A stretch of 64,000 nt of DNA from Acanthamoeba sp. SK_2022b (lineage: Eukaryota > Discosea > Longamoebia > Acanthamoebidae), in assembly GCA_027943245.1 (NCBI GenBank), contig JANDJZ010000175.1:1-64000 (forward strand), given 5' to 3'. Shown here one piece after another: positions 42,450-54,100 of the stretch. The position numbers and the translations under genes are program-made. Within the stretch, counting starts at the first letter, position 1. Each line of letters opens with the position of its first letter. The notes below the pieces were generated by a model. It worked only from the letters and a program-made list of their open reading frames with translations. It ran no database searches and had not been told where the DNA came from.

Positions 42450-45400
42450 ATGCAGCAGGCCGCTGCTCCGCCCTCATCTTCTTCTGCTACCGCCTCAGCC
42501 CCCACTCCTGCCCCTATTGCTCCCTCTCCTGCGTGGCAGGAACGCATTGCTGGTGGTCTAATCACCACCACCCCGCCCGCCTTCACCAAAGATGGAGAGT
42601 ACGCAATTTTGCCACCCTAAAATAATCTTATAAGATAATCTGCCAAGGAGAGCGCAAGATTTTTCTTTTCAATTGTTGCCCACGAATGTAGATTTAAAAT
42701 TCTAAGTTGCACGGCCTCACACCAAGCTTTTCTCGTACTACAGCTTTTTGATCACCTGCGCTGCCTCAGTGCTGAAGGTGTACAGTGTCAAGACCGGTGA
42801 GGTTGTCAAGACCCTGCGACACAAGTCCCGAGTGACTGGTTTCTTCTTCAACCCCGTCAATGCTTTGCAGGTGCGTCCCTGCACAGCTCGTGGTTTACGC
42901 TTCCAGTGAGTGCTGATCGCTGAATGTCGGCAGCTCTACTCGGCGGCTGAGGAAGGCATCATCCGCTTGTGGGATTTCGAAGACGGCGTGCTTCTGAAGG
43001 TACATCCTTGTCCTTTCCTACTCGCGCGTGGTTGAGTAATGGTGGCAAACGTGAGTCTGGTCGGAATGCGTGGAACGTGTGCGCACACAGAGTTGGAGGA
43101 TTGGCGGAGAGGGAAAGATCACACAGGCCGTTCTCGACGCCAACCAACGCGTGGCCTACTTGAGCATTACTAAGAAGGACCCCAACTCGCACAGAGTGAC
43201 GTATCTCATCAGGTAGGTCTCGACTTACAGCATGCACATTTGTGGTGTCGCCGCGAACGGTCAATGGCTCATTCGATTTCTCTATGATTAACCGCGTTAA
43301 ACAGCACATTCAGCCTGGGCAACTGCACGAGTCGAGTGCGCTACACTAGCAGCCGGCCTCTCGCTAGGGTACCCGCCCACTCCAATCGGGCCTGTGTTGG
43401 CAATGCCGGCGTATGACTTTTTTCAGAAGTCTGATCCCATCCTTTGCTTTGCAGCTGTACGTCAGCCCTCGGGGCGACTACTTCGCTGCCCTCCAGGCCA
43501 ACTGTCGCGGGTTCCAGTTGTTCAACGTGAACACGAAGGACATTCAGTCGTACGTCGCTTGGTCTCGGCATTTCGACGTTGCATCCCTCCCTACAGCGTC
43601 CATTCGCTTACGCCACTCTTTCATTCGTTTGTTGGGGAATCCGCAGTATCCAGCACCCCCACAAGATCACCTCGTTTGATTTTCATCCCACCGAGCCGTG
43701 CGTGGCTTACGGTGATGAGGCCGGCGTGATACGCGTCAACTACTGCCTCCCCACCGGCTCCGCAGGCTCGGCCGACGCGACCAAGCCCTGGCCCAAGCAG
43801 AATCGTATCGACAGATACGAATGGCACACGTCCAGCGTCTCGACCCTTAACTTTTCACCCGATGGCTACTACCTGTTCTCCGGCGGTTTCGAGGTGCGGT
43901 CCCCGCTCATGCCCTTGTGTGTTGATGTGGTCGATCTCGAGACCTCACTCCATCCATGCAGCAAGTGTTGGTGCTCTGGCGACTCAACACCAAGCACAAG
44001 ATCTTCCTCCCCCGCTTGGGCGCTGCCATTTCTTCCATCACCCTCAATGAACAAGGTCCATCGCGAGACCCTCGATTCACACGACGATCATTCTTGAGTT
44101 TGTCCCCTTCGCTCACCACGATCCCTTGTCTTCCCATTAGGAACCGTGTATGCCGTGTGCTGCAACGACAATAGCATCCGCATCATCGACGCTCTGTCGA
44201 GGGAGCTGATCATGGCAATTCAGGGCATCAGCTTGGGTGCTCCTTTCTTTTTCTTGTCTTGTCTTGGGCTGCGATCGTCCAATTTTTTATTCATTATTAC
44301 TTACATGCGTTTGGGTCTTTTAGACACCGGTGGTATGCCTATTGCCATCGAGCCCCGCAATGGTCTCATCGTCACGTCTTTCAAGCATGGCTCCCTGCAG
44401 CGCTATGACCCCGTGCGCGACAGGTGAGCTTGCGCGGCTTCCGTCCCCATCTCTCGTCTCGCTTTGCGTCAGCTGCCCCCCCCCCTCCTGAGACGGCCCT
44501 TTGACCCTTCTCTCCCCACCCTCCAAAGGCACGTGGATCTGGTTGAGATCGTGTCCAATCCTCAGGTGGAAGAGTTCGAGACTCTGGCATTGGCCAGTGT
44601 GAGGCAGGTTGCCTTCGGTCCTAAGGGCAGCTACATGGTCACGGTACTGTAACCACCCCCACTGGCGCGGCGGTTCGAACAAGCCTTTCCTTTGGGCTCA
44701 CTCGAGGTGGGGGCTTCGTCCGTACGCAGAGCGACCACCGCGCGAAGACAGACATTGAACCCGAGATCTCCATCAAGTTTTGGCTACACGATGGCAAGCA
44801 GTACGGCCCCGCCGCCAATATGTAAGCATGCTATAGCCCTCTCGCTCTGACCCTCGAGCGGCAGGTATACCCTCAATACCGCGGCACACAAGGCCCACAG
44901 CGCTCCCATTACGGCTCTGGCTTGCCACCCCATTCTTCCGCTGGTCGCCTCGTGCTCCGAAGACGGCAAGTTCAAGCTTTGGGAACAGACTGAGAGGCCG
45001 CCCGGTGCGTTGCTACTCTCTGCGAACATCAGATCACGCGCGTGTAACCTGACACCCGTTCCCCATGTGTGTGGCGTGTGCGCCCCTTTTGGTTCTCTGC
45101 AGTGCCTGGCAGTAAGAATACCGCTAGCCGCCAGCTCTGGGTGTGCCGCTCGGTGGGTGACTTCAAGCAACTGGAGGCGACTGCCATTTCTTTCTCTACG
45201 GACGGTTCACTCCTCGCCGTCGCCTACGGATCGGTATGCGATAGCCACTGCTCATCACCAGGCCAAGACTGGCCATTACGGCCCAGCGGTACACCATGTG
45301 TGGCATTGCTCACCCGTTTTTCCCCCTTGCTCCCCGTTCACCGCGCAGACTATCACTCTGTGGGATCCTATGTCGAACACCTTCCACCGCTCTCTCAGCT

Positions 45401-47282
45401 TCACCAACTGCGTCGGCCAAACGATCAAGCACCTGGCCTTCATCCCGTCCTCCCGCTACATGGTCTCCGCCACCTGCGATCAGGTAAGGAAGCCTCGTCC
45501 CATCCACGCGCTGTTAGAAGGCTATTATTATTTTATTTTTTTATTTTTTTTATTTTTTATGTTATTTTTTTTGTTTTGGGCCCACCAAAATGGTGCGCTA
45601 ATTTGCCGTGCGCAACAGCTGTTCGTCTGGGATCTGGTGCGGTGTGCCGTCGTGTGGAGCTATAACATCCAGGTGAAGAGCTTGGCGGTGGACATGTCGG
45701 TCAACTACAAGGCCAACCTGGTCTTCCCGTCACCGTCCTCCCTGGTCTCCTCCTTCGTGGTGAGTAACGGGAAACACATTTTCCTCTTTAACCCATCGTC
45801 GCCCAAGGTAAGCCACTCCCCCCCCCCAACCAATATCTCGCCTGCTCACGGGGGCTTACCACAACTTTCTCTCCTCTGCCACAGCCCCTCCACGTGTGGA
45901 TTGCGGAGAAGCGCGCGGTCGTGTCCCTCGCCTTTACCGCGACGTCGAGCCTCTTGCCCGAGGGTCGTGTCGTCTACTTGAACGACAAGTGCGAGCTCGT
46001 CTGTCTGGAGAAGAAGCTGGAGAAGAAGCCCGACCATAAGACAGGTACGGCGCGAACAAAACTCCCGTTCGTGTCACGCTTATGCGGTGCGGCTCACCGG
46101 TTGTCTGTGGCGTGATCGCGCTCGAGCAGACCAGGAGAAGGTTTCGCTCAGCATGTCCAAGCTGAAGCGGGCCAAGAAGGAGGTCAAGGAGGAGAAGCTG
46201 TCAGCTTTCGAGAGCACGTTCGGCAAGCTTTCCGTCGCCGGTACGGAGACTTCCCAAACGGGGGCGTCGACGAGAGACGGGGACACGGGCGTCCTGGTCC
46301 CGCGCGAGGACACCGGCACGCTGTTCAATCCATCTACCCCGCAGCTGTCTCACCTCTTCAATGGACCGTCCCACCTGCTGCCCTCGCCCGCCAAGATATA
46401 CTCGTCGTTCATGGAGGGCCTCCTGAAGAAGGCCCACACCCACGTCGCCAACGCCGATGCCGCGCAGCATCCGACTAGCGGTGCTGACGCCGCTGATTCC
46501 ACCATGCAACTCGACTCGCCCGCCGAAGCTGCCGTGAACAAGAGCCAGGCAACCGACGGCGTTGAAAATGCCGCCACTTCGAAGAACGTACGCACGCATG
46601 CTTCGCAATGACCGCTTGAACAGTGTGCCTCACATTCCTCCGTCAAACACGGCACAGCAACACAAGAGACAAACCAAGGCGACCGAGAAGACGTTCTACG
46701 ACTCGATGTTCAAGTTCTTCTCTTCCTACGCCGCTCGCGACGGTGAGTGCTCTCTGCGGGAGGTCTCATTTGTTGGCTGTTGTGTCGCTTACCTCTCCCT
46801 CCCTTTCTCTCTCTCTCTCTCTCTGCGATTGCGTTCAACCAGAGGAAACGGAAATGCCGGCCTCGCTGCTGAATGAGCTTACGGCAACAGTGAAGAGGCC
46901 CAAGCAGGCGGCCAAGCATCAGGCCAAGGACGCTCAGACCCAGCGACAGAGCAAGAGCAAAAAGCAAAAGGATCGCAGCGGACAGAAGAAGGAAGTCAAT
47001 GGTCAGAGCACTACGCCCACTACCACAACGCCGACCGAGTCCACTTCCGAGGTTGCTGCGGCCACGGCCGTCACCCCCGTCAAGAGCACGAAGGCTCAGC
47101 GAAAGGAGAAGCGTGCCTCACAGCCCACGGCGGGCGCCGACGTGGATGCTATGGCGGTGGAGAACGACACCAACGGCGGCAGCAGCGGACCTCGAGAGGA
47201 GGAGCAATCCAATGGCACCAGGGCCAAGAAGACCACCCCACGAAGGAGCAGGAAGAGCGCGAACGGGCCGCAGCAGGAGTAA
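42450..47282 (+). CDS. WDR75: WD-repeat U3 snoRNP protein UTP17/NAN1 (WDR75)
   Basis: Component of the t-UTP/UTP-A complex that starts assembly on nascent pre-rRNA in the nucleolus. ATG at 42450 (MQQAAAPPSSSSA). Twin-propeller WD repeats run through about 15 exons: FLITCAASVLKVYSVKTGEV, VTGFFFNPVNALQLYSAAEE, GIIRLWDFEDGVLLKSW, ITSFDFHPTEPCVAYGDEAG, GYYLFSGGFEQVLVLW, IFLPRLGAAISSITLNEQG, MPIAIEPRNGLIVTSFKHGS, ISIKFWLHDGKQYGPA, SFSTDGSLLAVAYGSTITLW and RYMVSATCDQLFVWDLVRCA. The C-terminal helical motif HLLPSPAKIYSSFMEGLL matches the family's conserved segment after the propellers. A Lys/Thr-rich, low-complexity tail ends at 47280-47282. The order of motifs follows human WDR75 closely. Some introns carry T-rich runs (45530-45580). 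Confidence 0.92.
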
Positions 47283-47590
47283 CGCGCACATACAAAAGCC
47301 AACTAAACATTTGACGCAAATTAGAAGCTCATATCAGTGAAACCCCACCTGGGCTCCTCTGTCGTCTCTTCAACTTCTGTCGTGCGTCGCCCTCCACACC
47401 AGGTTGCCTCTCCGTTTCGCCCTCTTTGTCGGCGAGCCGAGGGCAGCTACGGGATAAATCCGGGAATTAACTCCGTGCAAACCTGGCAAAAAGGCGATAG
47501 CCGCGTCTTTCTTCTCTCTTTCTCCTTTCTCTCTCCCTTAAATCGGCCGTCGTCGTTCGGGCCTCTTCAGTTTCTGAATTCATCGCAAAG
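47283..47590 (+). promoter_or_regulatory. Promoter and leader of ribosomal protein L10
   Basis: 308 bases holding the UTP17 3' end and the L10 promoter. A long pyrimidine tract (about 47505-47540, CTTTCTTCTCTCTTTCTCCT) precedes the ATG, as in many ribosomal-protein genes with pyrimidine-rich starts. The transcription start is not visible. Confidence 0.5.
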
Positions 47591-48429
47591 ATGGGACGCA
47601 GTACGTCACCCTCCTCCCCCATCAGATAGATTTTCCCTCTCCTTGTAGCGCCAAGTTTTCGTTATGGTAGAGAGAAAGGGCGCCGTGCCGTGCTTGATGT
47701 CAAGAGAGTGCATCATTCATTTAACGATGAAATAATGTCGCGATGGTTATGCAGGACCCGCTCGTTGCTACCGCTACTGTAAGAACAAGCCTTACATCAA
47801 GTCCCGCTACTGCCGTGGTGTCCCCGAGCCCAAGCTCAGGATCTACGATCTCGGCAGGAAGAAGGCCGGCGTGGACGAGTTCCCCTTCGTTGCCCACCTT
47901 CTTTCGTGGGAGCACGAGCAGATCTCCTCGGAGGCTCTTGAGGCTGCCCGTATCTCGTGCAACAAGTACATCACCAAGATGGCTGGTAAGGATTCCTTCC
48001 ACATGAGGGTCCGCGTCCACCCCTACCACATCCTCCGTATCAACAAGATGTTGTCATGCGCCGGCGCTGACAGGTACGTGCCGTTTAATGCTCATTTATA
48101 GGGATCTTGTTTTAACCTTTCTCCCCGACAGACTTCAGACTGGTATGCGTGGTGCCTTCGGTAAGCCCGCTGGTTGCGTCGCTCGCGTGAAGATCGGTCA
48201 GATCCTCTTCTCTGTCCGCTCGAAGGACAACTCCAAGGCCCACGTCATTGAGGCCCTCCGTCGTGCCAAGTACAAGTTCCCCGGCAGGCAAAAGATCGTC
48301 CTCTCCAACAAGTGGGGTTTCACTCCCCTCCAGAGGGAGGAGTACCTGCAGCTCAAGAGCGAGGGCAGGATCATCCCCGACGGTGTCAACGCCAAGGTGA
48401 TCAAGAACAAGGGTGTGCTCGGCTTCTAA
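47591..48429 (+). CDS. RPL10: 60S ribosomal protein L10 (uL16)
   Basis: Large-subunit protein at the peptidyl-transferase/tRNA corridor. Exons 47591..47600, 47755..48073 and 48132..48429 give 208 residues. The first exon is only ten bases (ATGGGACGCA) and the arginine codon is split A|GA across the 154-base intron. The sequence [79 protein letters not shown] and [12 protein letters not shown] is strongly conserved. It ends [11 protein letters not shown] with TAA at 48427-48429. The tail is slightly shorter than the human protein (214 residues). Codon use is more uniform (AAG, GTC, CTC) than in neighbours, as expected of a highly expressed gene. Confidence 0.98.
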
Positions 48430-48546
48430 GCACCTTTTTTTCATTGAAAATATAGCCCTATTAAGCCCTCACGCACGCTTGCTCTCACAAAGTGTACACT
48501 CCAAAGTGGTAAGTAAATGCGCATTTTAGATGCCAGCCGATCAGGT

Positions 48547-49092
48547 TTATTTGCTGGTGTTGAGCATCATCGTGATGTTATCGCCCTTCAGCAAGATCCT
48601 GCCGAGAGGCGTCCTCGTCTTGTGCTTCGTCGAGACTTCCTCCGCATCATCGAGCACAAGGTTCATGTACTCATCGAAGCCCTGTGAAAAAACAATTTAA
48701 AAAGAAAAAGAAAAATAATGAGCGGCGTGGCTGATAAGATACGGAACACTGGTTTATAATAATTATCACAATAAAAAGAACGCCACAGCAGGGGTGCGTA
48801 CAATGATGCGCCCCTCGATTCTGAGATCGGTATTTTCGTAGAGCATAATCTGGATCCTTGATTTCTGAGGAATGAATGAGAAATGGAGGCACACAGATGC
48901 CGATTCAGTGACAAACAAAATGATGAGGAGAGAAACGCACGTTCTGCAGAAACCTGAAGATCAAGTTCTGTCGCATGAAAAGCATTAACATTAGGGCATT
49001 CTTTTTTAAAGGGTGGCAGGAATTAAGAACGAGTGTGTGCGTACGATCGGCTGGGTCATAATCTTCTGCACCTTGGGTCCGCGGGCCGCCAT
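48547..49092 (-). CDS. SNRPE: Small nuclear ribonucleoprotein E (SmE)
   Basis: Sm-core subunit of spliceosomal snRNPs. Exons: complement(48547..48681, 48802..48864, 48941..48967, 49045..49092), 90 residues. Sequence in order: [61 protein letters not shown], and [18 protein letters not shown]. The Sm1 and Sm2 motifs are complete, with D-x-Y-M-N and the K-G-D-N-I loop for RNA binding. Exon 2 is a 27-base micro-exon encoding exactly NLIFRFLQN. Stop TAA at 48547-48549. It faces the L10 gene tail to tail with about 115 bases between them. Confidence 0.97.
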
Positions 49093-49526
49093 TTTGTCGT
49101 GAATCTAGACAAGCGAGGATCTGGCTCTTGTTCTTGAAGGCGAAGGATGATTGACAATTTGTGTGCAAGAAAATGACTGGAAAAAGTTGCGCCTACTTTT
49201 TGGGGCACAAAAAAAAGCACAAGCAGCCGTCCACTCGCCTTACGTTTTGTCCACGCGCACTCAAACCCTCCCGCTACAATACAAAGTAAGGTGTGTGCCA
49301 TTCTGTGTTGTACCAAGATCACTGACAAGACCACAGCCATGGGATGGCCTTTTGGGAAGAGGGGGGCTAAACCAACCGTTACCAGAAATAACACATAAAA
49401 CTTGTTACTGTGGATTGCCAGTAAGTGTATGGGCACATTGAATGTAGCAGAAGGCACCATGGCTGCATGCCAAGACAAGAAGTAAACCATCATTGGGCAG
49501 TCTCCGCTACGAGCGCTTGTATGTCT
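49093..49526. other. Gap between SmE start and ATM stop
   Basis: Holds the ATM 3' end and the SmE promoter on the minus strand. No open frame, repeat or RNA gene was recognised. Confidence 0.55.
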
Positions 49527-51078
49527 CTACAGCCATGGGGCCCAGCCAGCAAACATTTCAGCAAGGCGCGTGGGATCTTGAGCTTCGGTGATGAGCTGTT
49601 TGACTTGGCCCTCAACGCTCAGCGCCTGACCGTACTCGTAGCCCTGCAGCTTGGCCTTGAGCCGCAGAAGTGCGCGCTCTGCGTCCTTGTTGCCGCTTGC
49701 GCCCGATGAGCCGCCTGACTCAGCATCGCCTATAAACCACCACCCCACCAACACGTCAAAACGAAGGAAGCAGCAGCGGCAGCAAGTGTCTACAGGAAAT
49801 GCGTACCGACTTCTTGGATGCCGTCATTTTGCTCGTTGTCTTCGCGCTGTAGCTGGAGAGCTTTGACGGGGGAGAGTGCCCACTTAAAAAGCGGATCGTG
49901 AATGAACACCTCCATGATGGTGAGCAAGAACTCGTGAGACGCCCGCAGCACTTGCATGGTCTCTTCGCAGCACCGTCGAAAGACCCCCTCGCAGCCGGTA
50001 ATTCCCATCCCGTCGACAATGTCCCGGGTCAATCGGAAGGGGACCACTTCGGGCGTGCGGAGGGTTTTCCCCTGCTCGAACGCGACGCCGAGATCGATGT
50101 GGACTACTTCTGCCGTAGCCTTGTCGATCAATATGTTCTGGGCATGACGATCGCCGAGACCCACCACGTAGCCTATCTCCCGCACAAACAACACAACACG
50201 CAAACATTTAGGATTCTATCAGAGAGAGAGAGAGAGAGAGCGAAGTTACGAGGACAACGGGGGGCCGAAGAGAGGACGGTGTACCGAGGATGGAGGACGA
50301 GGCCACAGAGCGGATATAATTGAGCCGGTGCTCAAACCACAGGGGAGGATCGGGGAAGTTCTCGAGGAAGAAGTGGTGGAACACCGGCTTGAACCGATCC
50401 AACACTGAATCGAACACCTGAGCAGAGAGATGAGCCACGGGGACAACGGCATGCGCCTGGAAGTGCTTCACTAATCCCTCGAGTGGAGTACCTTGCGCCT
50501 CTTTTTGGCGGTGGCGGCTTCTTGCATCTCCTTGCGGCAATCCGAAGAGAGCATATCTTCGGGCCGGTACCGCACATGCGCGCCGGATTTGAAGTCTCGC
50601 GACGTGCCGATGAGGTACTGCCCGAGCGGAATCGTGTTCTGCACCCACTCGAGCAGGCCAGCAGACGGCGTCAAGGGAATCACCTGCAAATTAAGAACAA
50701 CAATAAAAGCCACCAGTCACGTGAGTTCAGACCGTTTACATGAAAGGGTACTCAACTGTACCTTGTAGCTCCTGGCGCGAAGTCGACGCTTCCTCGTTTC
50801 GGGGTTTTCGCGAAGCAAGATATTGACCATGAGGAACATTTGCTGCATCACTGCATCCTGCCGCAGATCATCGGAGCCTGGCCAAAGTAGTCGTTTGCTG
50901 AATGGTGAGCAAAGCTTGCACTCTCTTAAAGCTGTGTTATTGAAGGGTGCACCCTTGACGAGTTGCTTGTAATGTTGGCCGTCGGAGCCGATGCACTCAA
51001 TAATCTTGGGCAAATTCAGGCCACCGGCTAGACTGAAAGTATCACTGAACCGGCTGATGGTTGTCATTCTCTGTGTAT

Positions 51079-51154
<76 letters not shown>

Positions 51155-54100
51155 ATTATTGTCGCTGTTGGACAGCACAACTGCGTCATGGTGGGTGTAC
51201 CTGGTAGTTCGCATCTGTACTTACGTCGTAGTTGATGGTCGGTACCGGTACGAGTGACAGGTTACGAACGTTACGAACCGAGCCAATCAAGGGAATCGGA
51301 TTTGTCTGCACACCACGCAAAATGAGTTCGAGGGAAGGGAAGAGAGAGAGAGAGAGGAAAAAGAGACTGGTTGCCAGTTGGTCGCCAGTTTATACGAGCG
51401 CATACGAAACAAGAGAATAAAACGGGAAGGCTGGGGCACGTACCTCTCCTTTGTAGTTGGAGACGTCCATGAAGGCAAGCTCGATGTAGGCGCCGATCAG
51501 CTTCTCCATCTCCTGGATTAGCTGTTTGTGCTTTGTCGCGCGGAGCCGGGTGAGCAGATCTAGAATAAAGCAATGAGTCAGTAGCGGATAGGAATTAATG
51601 ATTAGCCCTCCCTTGGGCTCTCAAGTCACCAGGGACAGCACGTACCTTTGGCGGCTGTGGCTTTGTCGTTGTCCACGAGATAGCGATTCTTGCCCTTTTG
51701 CGCAGCGACGACGCGGTCCCCGTTGGAAAGCGCAAAGATCTGCCACAGGGCATGATGTGGATGGTCGACCGCGATGGCTTCGATGACGGTATTCAGCACG
51801 TCCTGGAAGTTGGCCGTGTCGGACCCCGGGACTTCATCGCCATCGTCCTCGCTGTCCTCGTGCTTCGCTTTGCCTTTGCCCTTGCTCTGAGCAGCAACCT
51901 TCGCTTTGCTGCGTCCTACGTACTTGGTTACTTTACCAACCGCGGCCCTGGTCTTTCCTCTCTTCTTATCAGCTCCCGCCTGTAATATATCAGTTCAAGC
52001 CGTGTCAGGTGTGGTGTGGTGTGGTGTGGTGTGGTGCGGTGCGGTGCGGTGCGTGCGCCATAAAAAGCTATAGAAAACGAGGCGGCGAGTAGCGGTTAAA
52101 CCTTGGCAACCTCGACAGGAGCGGCGTGAATGCGTGAGGCGATCTGATAGATCAGCGGTACAAACTTACGGGAGGGCAAGCCCTTCTGGAGCGATTCGCT
52201 GAGTTTGAAGTTGACGGTAGGATCTTTATCCACGAACAGGACGATGTAGATGGGCGTTCAGGGCATTAGGATCTTGGAGTAGCTGAGGATTGCCTTCTCT
52301 CCGAGGACAAAAGTGTGGGACGCGCACCTGATGGGTTGTTGAACCAAAGCGAGCACAAGCGGAACATTACCCTGATGTCGTATTTGTCTCCGCTCAGCAA
52401 ACACTGCAAATAGTTATCGACCGCCGAGTGCAGCAGCTCTTCTCGGTCTGCGTTTGTTGGTTGTGTGCCGTGGAAAGACAAAGCACCATATCTGTGGTTA
52501 ATAGCTCTGGTAAGTGTAAGACTTGAATTACGGACGTACCCTTCTGGAGGCGTCGGTTTTCGGATTTGTCGATTTCGCACTGCCGGCGCAGCACGATCGT
52601 GTGACGCAGCAGATCCTTGTCCTTTGGTCGAGTCTCGAGAAGCTTCTCGCACTGCTGTAGCTCCCTCTCCTTTTGTTTGCGCAGCTCCTGTGACATCGCC
52701 CACTCACTTGACTTGAGCTTTTCGACCAGGTGCCCATACAACCCTGACGTGACCCCGGACAGCGCACCACCTCGTTAGCGTCCCTAAAGAGTGAGAGAAA
52801 AGGGAAGGGTGGTGTCCGCGCGCTCACCGTCAGCATAGCGAGCCAGCGTGAAATAGGCTCGACCGCGATGGCCGTCGTCAAAGTGCTGGTAGAGCTCCAC
52901 CGTCTTCTGGAGATGGTCGTTGATGACCGTAGACGAACTCTCAGAACGAGTTTCAGCAAGCCACTTGCCTGTACACGAGCGATTGGTTGGGTTGCTCAGT
53001 ATCGTATTACCGACGGCAGGACAAGCCCACACGCCGCCTTGTGTTTCCGAGCGGGTGGTTTTCGTTTGTTACCTGTGCAGTAGGTAGCTTCGGCGTAGGC
53101 CCGGAGCAGACGTTCATCGAGCGGAGCGGAGCGGCCTTTGTCTGATTTGCCGCTACTGCCAGCAGCCTCCGCATGCTTGCTGTGCAGCTCTTGCAGCGAC
53201 TTGGTAAGAAGCTTGCCCATGCTAATGGCCTTGTCTCCTTCGCCCTGTTACCGGAACAGTTTAACTTGACTTACTCCACTGTGCCATAGCAACAACATCA
53301 GGCATACCTGATCCCACAGTACTTGGGCTTCCGCAAGGCGCCATGACACGCTGCTGACTGCATCTTGGTGGCTCACATGTTTCAACTGCGTGCACATGGG
53401 CGAGTGTGTCACAGCTCGTTCCGTACAAGCGTTCAATTGCGTGCGTGAATACCAAATGAAAGGCCTACCTGATGAATGCAATTGGAAGCTATCTGGAAGC
53501 ACTGCGCCTTACGGGCCAGTTGAGCGAAGGTACTCAGCTGCGTCGGGAGATAATCCTCCCTTTCCAGAATCTTGAGCAGCGTCGTGCCCAGGGACAGAAG
53601 GGGCTCGATCAACTCGAAGTTGTTTTCCATCAGCGAAAGTCGCTCGCGCCAACCGCTGAGCAGGCTGTCCATCTCAGCCACCGACGGAATTCTCTTCTTC
53701 CGCAGGCTTAACCCAGCGCTCGCTCCTGTAGCGGCAGCCCCCGCGTAATAAGATCGTGAGTGAGCTCAAGTCGAATAAGGTGGCCTGTTGGGGCTACTCT
53801 CGGATTTACCTCCTGAGGCGGGAGAAGGTGTAATATCGATTCGCTTGTCCTCCTCCCAGCGAAGATACCACGCGTGCTCGATCTCGCCCAGGAACTGCAG
53901 CTTGGCTAGCGCCGGGTAGACACTCTTGGTACTCTCGAGGCTGGTCACGCCGATTGCACGCACTAGCTCAAGACGTGTCTTGCGCAGGTTCTTCCAAAAG
54001 ACGGCTTGGTCGCCATCATGCAGCGATCTGGCGCGTGCACTCAGGACCTCATCAGCCTCAAAAACACCATTGGAATGAGTTCAGACGCAAGGGGGAGGAG

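Noticed and set aside
42178..42477. N-terminal extension of phosphomevalonate kinase into the UTP17 start
   Set aside because: It would overlap the UTP17 ATG on the other strand, and animal enzymes place the P-loop near residue 15, as the ATG at 42177 does.
47601..47754. Box C/D snoRNA in intron 1 of L10
   Set aside because: A CGATGA stretch resembles box C, but no CTGA box D follows and no guide pairing could be proposed.
49527..51300. TRRAP/Tra1 pseudokinase instead of ATM
   Set aside because: The catalytic DRHAQN and HIDLG motifs are intact, and the surrounding sequence follows ATM.
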